Origin: Inquilinus sp042743185
GTDB taxonomy: Bacteria; Pseudomonadota; Alphaproteobacteria; DSM-16000; Inquilinaceae
Direction of reading: 5' to 3'
DNA: 64,000 nt
NCBI RefSeq assembly: GCF_042743185.1
Contig: NZ_JBHYMS010000006.1
Coordinates: 1 to 64,000 of the forward strand
In this document: positions 51,527 through 61,086 of the stretch, piece by piece
Numbering within the stretch: position 1 is the stretch's first letter
How the letters are laid out: every line of letters starts with the position of its first letter
Translations under genes and position numbers: made by a program
Notes under the pieces: generated by a model
The model's input: only the letters and a program-made list of their open reading frames with translations
Told to the model about the DNA's origin: nothing
Databases searched by the model: none

Positions 51527-52636
51527 GTGCTAGCCTATATCATCCGGCGCCTGCTGCTGATCATCCCGACCCTGTTCGGGATCATGGTCATCAATTTCGT
51601 CATCGTGCAGTTCGCGCCCGGCGGCCCGGTCGAGCAGATGATCGCGCAGATCCAGGGCACCGCCACCGACGCGACCAGCCGGATCAGCGGCGGGGGCGGC
51701 GACTTCAACCGAGCGGCCGATAATTCCCAGCTCGGCGGCAGCGCCATCACCAGCAAGTATCGCGGCGCCCAGGGGCTGGACCCGCGCTTCATCGCCGAGA
51801 TCGAGAAGCAGTTCGGCTTCGACAAGCCGCCGATCGAACGCTTCTGGATAATGATCCGCGATTATCTGAACTTCGATTTCGGGCGCAGCTACTTCAAGAG
51901 CGCGCGGGTGGTCGACCTCATCGTGTCCAAGCTGCCGGTGTCGATCTCGCTGGGGCTGTGGACCACGCTGCTGGTCTATCTGATCTCGATCCCGCTCGGC
52001 ATCCGCAAGGCGGTCAGGGATGGATCGCGCTTCGACATCTGGACCTCCGGCGTGGTCGTCGTCGGCTATGCGATCCCCAGCTTCCTGTTCGCCATGCTGC
52101 TGATCGTGACCTTCGCCGGCGGCCGCTACTTCGCCTGGTTCCCGCTGCGCGGCCTGACATCCGACGGCTGGGCCCTGATGCCCTGGTACCAGCAGATCCT
52201 GGACTATCTCTGGCACATGGTGCTGCCGATCACGGCCATGGTGATCAGCGGCTTCGCCACCCTGACCATGCTGACCAAGAACTCGTTCCTCGACGAGATC
52301 GGCAAGATGTATGTGCTGACGGCACGGGCCAAGGGCCTGACCGAGCGGCGCGTGCTGTACGGCCACATCTTCCGCAACGCCATGCTGATCGTCATCGCCG
52401 GCTTCCCCGCCGCCTTCATCGGCGTGCTGTTCACCGGGTCGCTGTTCATCGAGGTGATCTTCTCGCTCGACGGGCTCGGCCTGCTCGGCTACGAGGCGGC
52501 GATCCAGCGCGACTATCCGGTGGTGTTCGCCACGCTCTACGTCTTCACCCTGCTCGGCCTGGTGATGAAGCTGGTGCAGGACGTGACCTATACCCTGATC
52601 GATCCGCGGATCGACTTCGAGGCCCGCAATGTCTGA
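51527..52636 (+). CDS. yejB: YejB-type ABC permease
   Basis: A 369-residue permease. It opens AYIIRRLLLIIPTLFGIMVI with the first helix, then a long periplasmic loop (60-130) typical of YejB, then five helices with the EAA-type loop (LTARAKGLTERRVLYGHIFR). It forms half of the channel of the oligopeptide/microcin C importer. GTG at 51527 is chosen over the frame start at 51482: gggagg lies 8 bases upstream and homologues begin at xLAYIIRR. Overlaps yejE by eight bases. Confidence 0.93.
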   Translation: MLAYIIRRLLLIIPTLFGIMVINFVIVQFAPGGPVEQMIAQIQGTATDATSRISGGGGDFNRAADNSQLGGSAITSKYRGAQGLDPRFIAEIEKQFGFDKPPIERFWIMIRDYLNFDFGRSYFKSARVVDLIVSKLPVSISLGLWTTLLVYLISIPLGIRKAVRDGSRFDIWTSGVVVVGYAIPSFLFAMLLIVTFAGGRYFAWFPLRGLTSDGWALMPWYQQILDYLWHMVLPITAMVISGFATLTMLTKNSFLDEIGKMYVLTARAKGLTERRVLYGHIFRNAMLIVIAGFPAAFIGVLFTGSLFIEVIFSLDGLGLLGYEAAIQRDYPVVFATLYVFTLLGLVMKLVQDVTYTLIDPRIDFEARNV

Positions 52637-53765
52637 GGCGGCATTGCCCCGGGCCCAGGACTTCGCCCATCCGCGCTTCTTCGGCTTCCGCATCCGGCCG
52701 ATCACCGCCCGCCGCATCGCCAACTTCCGCGCCAACCGCCGCGGGCTGATCGCGCTGTACCTGTTCCTGGCCGTCTTCCTGGTCACCCTGTTCGCCGAGT
52801 TCATCGCCAACGACCGGCCGCTGCTGGTCAAGTATGACGGCCACTACTACGTGCCGGTCCTGGCCACGTATCCGGAGACGGCGTTCGGCGGCGAGTTCGA
52901 GACCGAGGCGGATTACCGCGACCCCTTCGTGCGCGAGCTGATCAGCGCCAAGGGCTGGGCGGTCTGGCCGCTGATCCCGTTCTCCTACCGCACCATCAAC
53001 TACGACCTGGACCAGCCCGCCCCCTCGCCGCCCTCGGCCACGAACTGGCTCGGCACCGACGACCAGGGCCGCGACGTGCTGGCCCGGCTGATCTACGGCC
53101 TGCGCATCTCGATCCTGTTCGGCCTGACCCTGACCGCGATCGCGTCCGTCATCGGCGTCTTCGCCGGCGCGATCCAGGGCTACTTCGCCGGCTGGACCGA
53201 CCTGGTCTTCCAGCGGGTGATCGAGATCTGGTCCGGCATGCCGCAGCTGTACCTGCTGATCATCATGTCGTCCTTCTTCGTGCCGGGTTTCTGGACGCTG
53301 CTGTTCATCATGCTGCTGTTCGAGTGGATGAGCCTGGTCGGAGTGGTGCGGGCGGAGTTCCTGCGCGCCCGCAACCTGGACTATGTCCGCGCCGCCCGGG
53401 CGCTGGGCCAGCCGGACCGGGTGATCATGTGGAAGCACGTGCTGCCCAACGCCGTGGTCGCCACCATCACCTTCCTGCCCTTCAACCTGACCGGCAGCAT
53501 CGGCCTGCTGACCGGCCTCGACTTCCTCGGACTCGGCCTGCCGCCCGGCTCCGCCTCGCTCGGCGAGCTGGTCAGCCAGGGCAAGGCCAACCTGCAGGCG
53601 CCGTGGCTCGGCTTCACCGCCTTCTTCTCGCTGGCCATCCTGCTCAGCCTCCTCGTCTTCATGGGCGAGGCGCTGCGCGACGCCTTCGACCCGCGCAAGA
53701 CCCTGGCGGCCGGCCGCACCTCCGCCACCGATCCCGTGACCGATCCCAAGGCCCAGACGCCATGA
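52629..53765 (+). CDS. yejE: YejE-type ABC permease
   Basis: A 378-residue partner permease. N-terminal RRIANFRANRRGLIALYLFL, then a periplasmic segment PLIPFSYRTINYDLD and the marker NWLGTDDQGRDVLARLIYGL of this permease class. The EAA loop is YVRAARALGQPDRVIMWKHV. The C-terminus DAFDPRKTL is standard. Stop overlaps yejF ATG by four bases. Confidence 0.94.
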   Translation: MSEAALPRAQDFAHPRFFGFRIRPITARRIANFRANRRGLIALYLFLAVFLVTLFAEFIANDRPLLVKYDGHYYVPVLATYPETAFGGEFETEADYRDPFVRELISAKGWAVWPLIPFSYRTINYDLDQPAPSPPSATNWLGTDDQGRDVLARLIYGLRISILFGLTLTAIASVIGVFAGAIQGYFAGWTDLVFQRVIEIWSGMPQLYLLIIMSSFFVPGFWTLLFIMLLFEWMSLVGVVRAEFLRARNLDYVRAARALGQPDRVIMWKHVLPNAVVATITFLPFNLTGSIGLLTGLDFLGLGLPPGSASLGELVSQGKANLQAPWLGFTAFFSLAILLSLLVFMGEALRDAFDPRKTLAAGRTSATDPVTDPKAQTP

Positions 53766-55408
53766 CCCAGACTTCGACCTCCGGCGAAAGGCTGCTCGAG
53801 ATCCGCGACCTGGCGGTGGAGTTCCGGGTGCCCGGCGGCGCGGTGCCGGCGGTGAAGGGCGTGTCGCTGCATCTCGACCGCGGCGAGACCCTGGCGCTGG
53901 TCGGCGAGAGCGGATCCGGCAAGTCGGTCACCGCCCTGTCGGTGCTGCAGCTGCTGCCCTATCCCAGCGCCCGGCACCCCAAGGGCAGCATCCGCTATCG
54001 CGGCCAGGAGCTGCTGGGCGCGCCGGAGAAGGTGCTGCGCGAGGTCCGCGGCAACAAGATCGCCATGGTGTTCCAGGAGCCGATGACCTCCCTGAACCCG
54101 CTGCACACGATCGAGAAGCAGGTCGGCGAGGTGCTGTCGGTGCACAAGGGCATGGGCAAGGCCCAGTCCCGCGCCCGGGTGCTGGAGCTGCTGCGCCTGG
54201 TCGGGCTGCCGAACCCGGAGCAGCGGCTGAACGCGTATCCGCATGAGCTGTCGGGCGGCCAGCGCCAGCGGGTGATGATCGCCATGGCGCTGGCGAACGA
54301 GCCGGACATCCTGATCGCCGACGAGCCGACCACCGCGCTGGACGTCACCATCCAGGCCCAGATCCTGGAGCTGATGCAGAGCCTGCAGCGCCGCTTCGGC
54401 ATGGCGCTGCTCCTGATCACCCACGACCTGGGCGTGGTCCGCAAGATGGCGGACCGGGTCTGCGTCATGAACAAGGGCGAGATCGTCGAGGCGGGCGAGA
54501 CCGAGGCTGTGTTCACCGCGCCCCAGCACCCCTACACCCAGCGCCTGCTGGCCTCCGAGCCCAAGGGCGACCCGGCGCCGCCCCCGGCCGACGCCCGCGC
54601 CGTGGTCTCGGCCAGCGAGATCAAGGTCTGGTTCCCGATCAAGGCCGGCGTGCTGCGCCGCACGGTCGACCATGTGAAGGCGGTGGACGGCATCGACGTC
54701 ACCGTGCGCGAGGGTCACACGGTCGGGGTGGTCGGCGAGAGCGGATCGGGCAAGACCACGCTCGGCCTCGCCCTGCTGCGCCTGATCTCCAGCCAGGGGT
54801 CGATCCGCTACGGCGAACGGGAGCTGCAGGGCCTGCAGTTCCGCGACATGCGACCGCTGCGGCGGGAGATGCAGGTCGTCTTCCAGGACCCCTACGGCTC
54901 GCTCAGCCCGCGCATGTCGATCTCCGAGATCATCGAGGAAGGGCTGCAGGTGCACCGCATCGGCGGCTCCTCGGCCGAGCGCGAGCGCATGATCGTGGCG
55001 GCGCTGGAGGAGGTCGGGCTCGACCCCGCCAGCCGGCACCGCTACCCGCACGAATTCTCCGGCGGCCAGCGCCAGCGCGTCGCCATCGCCCGGGCCATGG
55101 TGCTGAAGCCGAAATTCGTGGTGCTGGACGAGCCGACCTCGGCCCTCGACATGTCGGTGCAGGCCCAGATCGTCGACCTGCTGCGCGGGCTGCAGGAGAA
55201 GCACCGCCTGGCCTATCTGTTCATCAGCCACGACCTGAAGGTGGTCCGCGCCCTGTCGGACGAGGTGATCGTGATGAAGAACGGCAAGGTGGTCGAGCAC
55301 GGCTCGGCGGCGCAGATCTTCGAGGCGCCGCAGCACCCCTACACCCAGGCGCTGCTGAAGGCCGCGCTGGAGCTCAAGGCGGCGGACGCGGCGGAGATCA
55401 CGATCTGA
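53762..55408 (+). CDS. yejF: YejF-type double ATPase of the peptide importer
   Basis: A 548-residue protein with two ABC modules. Module 1: Walker A LVGESGSGKSVTALSVL, signature LSGGQRQRVMIAMA, Walker B ILIADEPTTALD. Module 2 (from about residue 285): Walker A VVGESGSGKTTLGLALL, signature FSGGQRQRVAIARA, Walker B FVVLDEPTSALD. Each module ends with the dipeptide-ATPase C-terminal HPYTQxLL. It powers the YejB-YejE channel. Last gene of the six-gene operon, converging on the LysM gene (22 bases apart). Confidence 0.95.
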   Translation: MTQTSTSGERLLEIRDLAVEFRVPGGAVPAVKGVSLHLDRGETLALVGESGSGKSVTALSVLQLLPYPSARHPKGSIRYRGQELLGAPEKVLREVRGNKIAMVFQEPMTSLNPLHTIEKQVGEVLSVHKGMGKAQSRARVLELLRLVGLPNPEQRLNAYPHELSGGQRQRVMIAMALANEPDILIADEPTTALDVTIQAQILELMQSLQRRFGMALLLITHDLGVVRKMADRVCVMNKGEIVEAGETEAVFTAPQHPYTQRLLASEPKGDPAPPPADARAVVSASEIKVWFPIKAGVLRRTVDHVKAVDGIDVTVREGHTVGVVGESGSGKTTLGLALLRLISSQGSIRYGERELQGLQFRDMRPLRREMQVVFQDPYGSLSPRMSISEIIEEGLQVHRIGGSSAERERMIVAALEEVGLDPASRHRYPHEFSGGQRQRVAIARAMVLKPKFVVLDEPTSALDMSVQAQIVDLLRGLQEKHRLAYLFISHDLKVVRALSDEVIVMKNGKVVEHGSAAQIFEAPQHPYTQALLKAALELKAADAAEITI

Positions 55409-55430
55409 GATCGGCTTCTCTGGCGGCCGG

Positions 55431-58400
55431 TCAGTTCCGGCGCGGCGGGAGCCTGATGCCGGGATTGGTCGCGCCGACATCGTCTCTGTGGACGCCGTCG
55501 ATCCAGTCGCTCAGCTGCGCGATCGTGGTCGGGTTCCAGTCGTAGGCGCGGACCTCGGTGTCGACGAGGTAGCTGTCGTCGTCGATATTTACCATCATCC
55601 CGTAGGTCCGCTCCGACAGCTCCCGCAGCATGTCGTTGGGCAGCGCCTCCTCGTTGTAGAGGATGTAGTCGAAGAACTCCTGCTTCTCCGCCGGCGTGTC
55701 GTAGCCGCGGTACTCGGCCAGCTGCTCGAGCAGCGGGAACAGCGGCCGGCCCGTCGCCTCGTCGGAGGTGCCGAAATCGTCTCGCCCCTCGGCCAGGATC
55801 TCGGCACGCTCGGGGTCCACCGGCGGGTCCAGATTCGCCAGGATTGCTCGCGTGTCCCCTTCGAAATACTCGCGCTGCCTCTCGTTGGACTGCCAGTGCA
55901 GGATGCTGGCGCCGGCCAGCCAGACCCCGGCGGCGATCCATCCCACCGGCCCGGCCCAGGACGTGCTCGCGAACGCGACCGTGGCGACGGATGCGAGGCC
56001 CATCGAGGTCCAGACGGCTCCTCCAAGGACGTTGCCGTTCGAGAATTCGACGCTCGCCGTCCAGGCGGCGACCCCCACGGTGAGGACCGAGGACGCGGTG
56101 CCCAGGGTGCGATAGATCCCCGGCCCGTTGACGTAGCCGAACCGGGTCATACGGTCCAGCCGTCCGCCCTGGTTGAACAGGCTGGGCAACCCGGTGGCCG
56201 GCCGGACATGCCGCCCCTGCGGGATCAGGAAGCTCTGGATGCCGGCCGCGGCTCCCCGCGACACGTCCATGCCGGCCAGCAGGCCGAAGACCGCCGCCCA
56301 GGCCCTGTCGTCGGGACGGTCGGAGGTCGCGAATTCGCGGACACCCCAGATGTTCAGCGCGCCGCTGATCCCCGCCGCGGGAATCGCCGCGGCCCGGCGG
56401 CCCAGCAGCCCATCCCGCGGCTCTGCCTCGCCAGTGGCGCCGCCGTTCGCGCGATTGGCGACGGCCTGCGCGATCGGCGACGACGGCGCCAGCACGGTGG
56501 AGACGAGCAGGCTCGAATTCTTGATCTCGCGCGACACGAAGCCGCCGCTGGGGCCGTTGGGCTGGCTGTTCTCCAGCATCTCCAGCGTCATCAGCAGCGC
56601 CGCCCCCTGCACCGGCTTGTCGCGCAGGGCGTCCAGCGCTTCCGTCCGGTCCTTGCCCTTCAGACCGTCGAGCACCTCCTGCACGGTGGGCGGCAGCGAG
56701 GTCATCCCGGGCGGCAGCTCGATGATGTCCGCATCCGGGTCGTCGAGCTGCCGCTGGATCCGGTCGTAGGTGTCCAGCGCATCTCCGAACACGGCGTCGA
56801 ACTCGGTGTCGGAGATGTCGCGATACAGCGTCGCGTATTGCTGGAATTCGGGTGAATCCTGCAGCTGTCGCTCCACTTCCGCCAAGGTGAGGGGCTCCGG
56901 CGACGCCGACATTCCGCCCATCGCGACCTGGACCATCGGCGGCGGGGCATCATCGCCGTCGTCCTTGTCGCCGACGAGAAGGTGGCGCAGTTCCCCATGA
57001 GCCTCCGTCAGGCGCTCATAGCCGTCCAGGTCCTCGCCTTCCAGGTGCCGCAGGGAGTCCGGCAGCGCCTCCAGGACTGCGTCCGTCGACATGGCGCCGG
57101 CGAACAGCCGCTCGAAGTTGGCGACCTGCTCCGGATTGTCCTCCAGCTTGCCGTTCTGGACGGTCTGGATGGCGCCGGCGAGCTCCTCATCGTCCCGCAG
57201 CCCTTCCAGATAGCTGCCGGCCCATTGCGGGTCACCGATCAGGCGCCCATATTCCTCGGTCGCCTCCCGCGCCTCCGGGGTCAGGTTTTCGACGCCGGAC
57301 GCCACGGTGTGGAGCATGGCATCGGCCGCGTCGGCCCAGCCATCCTCCGCATAATGCGCCGCCATGGCGACCGCCAGGGTCGCGCCGTCGCCGTGGCTGA
57401 TGCTGTCGGCAATGGCGGTGCGCAGCACGATGTCCCCGCCCCATGCCGTGGGCGACTCCCGATCGAAGCCGCCGGTGTTCGCATCGGCCATCAGTGCCGC
57501 GAGACGCGAGACGCCCTCGCTGATCTGCATGCGGCCGTCATCGTCGACGGGGGCGGAGGCGCCCGCCTGCGTCGCGACGACGTTCAGGTTGCCGATCAGC
57601 TCCTCCGCCTCGTCCGAGAGGCCTCCGTTGGAAGAGAGATGGCGCAGCGGATAGACGATCTCGGCCAGCCTCGAGGTCGGCGGGCTCTCCTCGTCCTCGT
57701 AGTCTCCTGTCGCCGGCATCTCCGACAGCTCGACCAGGATCTGGTCGGCCCGATCGGCCGGCACGCCTGTGAGGGTCACTTCGAGCGAGTTTCCGTCGGT
57801 CACCTGGCTGGCCGGATCGGTCACCATCACCTGATGGCGCGCCGCCTCGAGCGCGTCGAGATATCCCGGGTCGACCTCGAGCGTGTCGGGGTCCATCGGA
57901 CCATAGAAGGCCAGCTCGGCGATGAACTCCGCGGCCTCCTGATCCGGGTCGAAATCGGGGGTCTGGGCGGGCGGCGGCGGATAGATCCTGCTCCGCAGGG
58001 CCTCCTCCACATCGCCCTGGAACGCGCTCCAGTCGCCGCTTTCCAAGGCCTGCGCAGCGCTGTCGCGCAGGCCATTGAACAGCACGTTCATGTCCAGGCG
58101 AAGATCCTCGGCCCGGGAATCGACCAGATCCGCGAGCCCCTCGGCCTGCGGCAGCACGGCGCGAAGATGGGCCGCGCGCTCCTCCAGGGTCGCCTCGAAA
58201 TCCTCCTGGTCCATCGTGCCGGCAACCAGGGCGAGATCCGCGTCGATCAGGTCCTGCAGCTCGTTCTGCTTGGCCTGGGGCAGGTCCTCGACCGAATCCG
58301 CGTCGCCCACGATCTCGGAGATATCCTGCAGCCGCTCCACCCGCTCGTCGCTGAGGATGGTGATGACATGGGTCTCGGGCAGGCCGTCCGGATCGTCGCC

Positions 58401-58775
58401 CAGCTCGGGATTGAACCGCGTCAGAAGCTCGGCGTACTGCTCGGCATAGTCCCGGTTCTCGTCGAAGCCGAGGCGCCGCGCCACCTCGGGGTCCAAATTC
58501 TCGTCATAGCCCAGCTGCCGCGCGATCTCGATCAGGCTGTCGCCCGGCTGCGCCCGGTAGGTGATCTGGCCGTCGGGGCTCTCGTTCGCCGGGTTGCTGC
58601 CGTCCAGCTCTTCCTTCGGCTCGTCTCGCGGCGCTGCGTTGTAGGCCGGGACCACCGTTCCAGGCCCCTGGTTCGACCGGTTCAGGGCCTGGTTCCAGAG
58701 GGTGACGGACGTATTCTGCTTGAACCGGTCGGACAGCAAAGGCCCGCGGTCCGGAAGTCCGGAAATCCCAGTCAT
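55431..58775 (-). CDS. large LysM-domain protein with hydrophobic C-terminal helices, possible secreted effector
   Basis: An acidic 1114-residue protein without a Sec signal. A LysM motif lies near residue 70 (QITYRAQPGDSLIEIARQLG), stretched by an insert before THVITIL. Residues 110-780 are helical, Asp/Glu-rich and unlike any family I can name. About residues 888-965 are hydrophobic (SSVLTVGVAAWTASVEF, WTSMGLASVATVAFAS, GPVGWIAAGVWLAGASIL), able to form two or three membrane helices, followed by a soluble acidic tail. The layout (soluble body, late membrane hairpin) resembles HrpK-like type III translocators or contact toxins, but no secretion gene is near. ATG at 58775 follows gggagagg. 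Confidence 0.8.
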   Translation of the reverse strand: MTGISGLPDRGPLLSDRFKQNTSVTLWNQALNRSNQGPGTVVPAYNAAPRDEPKEELDGSNPANESPDGQITYRAQPGDSLIEIARQLGYDENLDPEVARRLGFDENRDYAEQYAELLTRFNPELGDDPDGLPETHVITILSDERVERLQDISEIVGDADSVEDLPQAKQNELQDLIDADLALVAGTMDQEDFEATLEERAAHLRAVLPQAEGLADLVDSRAEDLRLDMNVLFNGLRDSAAQALESGDWSAFQGDVEEALRSRIYPPPPAQTPDFDPDQEAAEFIAELAFYGPMDPDTLEVDPGYLDALEAARHQVMVTDPASQVTDGNSLEVTLTGVPADRADQILVELSEMPATGDYEDEESPPTSRLAEIVYPLRHLSSNGGLSDEAEELIGNLNVVATQAGASAPVDDDGRMQISEGVSRLAALMADANTGGFDRESPTAWGGDIVLRTAIADSISHGDGATLAVAMAAHYAEDGWADAADAMLHTVASGVENLTPEAREATEEYGRLIGDPQWAGSYLEGLRDDEELAGAIQTVQNGKLEDNPEQVANFERLFAGAMSTDAVLEALPDSLRHLEGEDLDGYERLTEAHGELRHLLVGDKDDGDDAPPPMVQVAMGGMSASPEPLTLAEVERQLQDSPEFQQYATLYRDISDTEFDAVFGDALDTYDRIQRQLDDPDADIIELPPGMTSLPPTVQEVLDGLKGKDRTEALDALRDKPVQGAALLMTLEMLENSQPNGPSGGFVSREIKNSSLLVSTVLAPSSPIAQAVANRANGGATGEAEPRDGLLGRRAAAIPAAGISGALNIWGVREFATSDRPDDRAWAAVFGLLAGMDVSRGAAAGIQSFLIPQGRHVRPATGLPSLFNQGGRLDRMTRFGYVNGPGIYRTLGTASSVLTVGVAAWTASVEFSNGNVLGGAVWTSMGLASVATVAFASTSWAGPVGWIAAGVWLAGASILHWQSNERQREYFEGDTRAILANLDPPVDPERAEILAEGRDDFGTSDEATGRPLFPLLEQLAEYRGYDTPAEKQEFFDYILYNEEALPNDMLRELSERTYGMMVNIDDDSYLVDTEVRAYDWNPTTIAQLSDWIDGVHRDDVGATNPGIRLPPRRN

Positions 58776-59182
58776 CAGCCTCTCCCGAATACAAGTCTGG
58801 CCGACGCACGAACAGACCGTTGATCCCAGACAGAACGGCGCTCTTCAGAGCTTTGAGCACTAGATCTTGCAGTCTTTCAATTTGTCTATGACAAAAGGAT
58901 TATAATCTCAACAAGAAAATTGTAATGATTATGTCACGATCTTACGAAGTCCCGGCCGGACCGATCGAGTTTCGATCGTGATGCTTCAGGATCCGGGTGC
59001 ATCCTGTTCCTGCCACGGCCCCAGGCGCCATCGACGCAGGCGAAATCATGGCCGGGATCGACGCCGAGCGGCTTCGGGCATGACGTTACGGGCAAGTATC
59101 GATCTGGATCTCGCCGTGAACGGCGACGCGTTCTGGCGGGAACGGCCGAAGCGGCATCGCCCCGACGCCCGGCTGGGAGCCG
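58776..59182. other. intergenic region upstream of the LysM gene
   Basis: About 400 bases with an AT-rich core at 58860-58950. No gene is seen. A hairpin (58962-58978, arms cgatcga/tcgatcg) lies in the middle. The rest, up to the radical SAM stop, is ordinary GC-rich sequence. Confidence 0.5.
58899..58904 (-). promoter_or_regulatory. perfect TATAAT -10 box for the LysM gene
   Basis: Reverse strand TATAAT, about 125 bases before the ATG; a -35 candidate (TTACAA, 15-base spacer) is weak. Such a perfect AT hexamer is rare in this GC-rich genome. Confidence 0.35.
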
Positions 59183-60964
59183 CTACTCCGCCGCCGTGGC
59201 GCCCTGCGGCTGCGGCACCGGCTTGGTGTGCGCCCGGGCCGCGGCGGCGCGGGCGCCCTGCGTCACCGAGAACATCTCCAGCGTGTCGAGCTCTTCCTCG
59301 CTCACCGGCGTCAGCGCCAGGTCGTGATAGGCCTTGCGGTTCGGGTCGGCCTTGATCCGCCGGCGGACCTGGTTGAAGCGCCACCACAGCCGCGCCATGG
59401 CCCAGCGCTTGGCCACGGTCTCGCCGGCATAGCGGAGATAGAACGGCACGGCCGCCTCATGCGGCAGGCCCGGGCGGCGGTCGGTCCGCACCTTGCGGCG
59501 CAGATAGCCGCCCTCCAGCGGGTGCAGCCCCTCGACATTGATGCAGGTGGTGAACCACAGCAGCAGGAACAGGATCTTGCCGACGCTGATGCCGGTCGCC
59601 GCCGCCCGGCGCATCACCGTCTCCATATGCTCGGGCGAGTAGTAGGTCTGCCAGGCCAGCCTGTAGGCCCGCTGCCACTCCTCGCGCGACATCAGCGCGT
59701 GGCCGGTGGTGACGTGGTTCAGGTCGTAGCGGTTCAGGTCGGGATCCATCGGGATGCCGGCGTGGAACAGGTTCTTGTGGTCCTCCGACCCCGGCAGCGG
59801 CGTCAGGAAGAAGAACTCAAGCAGGTCGACCGGCAGCTCGCGCTGGATGATGCCGATGTCGCGGACGATCGATTCCGGCGTGTCGGTCGGGAAGCCCAGG
59901 ATGTAGCCGGCATAGGTCATGGCGCCGACGGCCTTCCAGGCCAGCAGCATCTTGCGGTATTCGGTGATCTTGTTCTGCCGCTTCTTGGCGCCGACCAGGC
60001 TGTCCGGGTTGATGTTCTCCAGCCCGATGAACACCCGGGTCACCCCCGCCCGTCCCGCCTTCTCGATGAAGTGCGGGATGCGGTGGCACATGGTGTCGAC
60101 CTGGATGATCATGCGGAAGGACAGCTTCTCCCGCTCCCGCAGCTCGATCAGCCGGTCGAAGATCGGCTCCCAGTCCTTGTTGCGCGCGAAATTGTCGTCG
60201 GTGATGAAGAAGCGGCTGATGCCGCTCTTCACGTTCTCGCGGATGATCCGCTCGACATCGTCGGGCGACCGGCGGCGCGACTTGCGGCCCTGGACGTTGA
60301 TGATGGTGCAGAACGAGCACTGGAACGGGCAGCCGCGGCCGGCATCGAAGCTGGTGTGCTGGCCGGCGGTGCGGCGCACCCGCGCGATCGGCAGCACCGG
60401 CATCGGCACGCCTTCGATGTTCGGCAGGTCGTCCATGAAGTTGTAGAGCGGCTTGAGCCGGTTGGCGAAGGCGTCGACCAGCACCTCGTCCAGCCGCCCC
60501 TCGGCCTCGCCGGCGAACAGCGAGATGCCCAGCGCCTGCGCCTCGGCCACCTCCGGCTGCAGGCCGGGCAGCATGGCGATGGTGCCGGAGACGTGGAAGC
60601 CGCCGATGCCGACCTGGATCCCCGCCGCCCGCAGCGGCCGGGCGATGTCGACCGCCCGTGGGAACTGGTTGGACTGCACCCCGACCAGCGCCACCATCCC
60701 CGCGCCGGCGCGCCGGATCCGGCGGATGATCGCGTCGGGCCGCACCCGCGTGTTGGTCTCGTCGATCGCGGTGATGGCGATATCGACATCCGGGCCGAGG
60801 ATCAGACGCTCGGAACAGTCGCGAGCGAGGCCGTACAGCACCGCCAGCGTGTTCGACGGGATCGCCGATCGCAGCCATTGGATGACATAGCCGTCGTCGT
60901 CGTAATGCGACGGCTTGATCAAGACGAGTTCGAACACCCGCCGTGCGCTCGTCCCCACCGCCAT
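59183..60964 (-). CDS. B12-binding-type radical SAM protein
   Basis: A 593-residue enzyme of unknown substrate. Residues 1-170 look like a cobalamin-binding Rossmann domain (PDAIIRRIRRAGAGMVALVG, VGIGGFHVSGTIAMLPG). The radical SAM motif is FDAGRGCPFQCSFCTIINVQ (C-x3-C-x2-C). Then FFITDDNFARNKDWEPIFDR, RVFIGLENINPDSLVGAKKR and GYILGFPTDTPESI, typical of the B12-radical SAM class that methylates or rearranges lipids, phosphinates and similar. A C-terminal extension has a hydrophobic stretch (GKILFLLLWFTTCINV). Start at 60964 follows aggggac. Divergent from pxpA. Confidence 0.87.
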   Translation of the reverse strand: MAVGTSARRVFELVLIKPSHYDDDGYVIQWLRSAIPSNTLAVLYGLARDCSERLILGPDVDIAITAIDETNTRVRPDAIIRRIRRAGAGMVALVGVQSNQFPRAVDIARPLRAAGIQVGIGGFHVSGTIAMLPGLQPEVAEAQALGISLFAGEAEGRLDEVLVDAFANRLKPLYNFMDDLPNIEGVPMPVLPIARVRRTAGQHTSFDAGRGCPFQCSFCTIINVQGRKSRRRSPDDVERIIRENVKSGISRFFITDDNFARNKDWEPIFDRLIELREREKLSFRMIIQVDTMCHRIPHFIEKAGRAGVTRVFIGLENINPDSLVGAKKRQNKITEYRKMLLAWKAVGAMTYAGYILGFPTDTPESIVRDIGIIQRELPVDLLEFFFLTPLPGSEDHKNLFHAGIPMDPDLNRYDLNHVTTGHALMSREEWQRAYRLAWQTYYSPEHMETVMRRAAATGISVGKILFLLLWFTTCINVEGLHPLEGGYLRRKVRTDRRPGLPHEAAVPFYLRYAGETVAKRWAMARLWWRFNQVRRRIKADPNRKAYHDLALTPVSEEELDTLEMFSVTQGARAAAARAHTKPVPQPQGATAAE

Positions 60965-61086
60965 AGGCGTCCCCTGCTGGGTCGTGCTGATTCTGAATAG
61001 CACGAATGCCGGTGCGGGGCGACGATTGCCGCCGCCGGCGGCGAAGTTCATACAGGAGTCGTCAAGGCCGGTCCGGGGATGGAAAC

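Noticed and set aside
55431..58775. Calling the LysM protein a HrpK-type effector outright
   Set aside because: Only the general layout is similar; no diagnostic motif or secretion locus is visible, so it is kept as a hypothesis.
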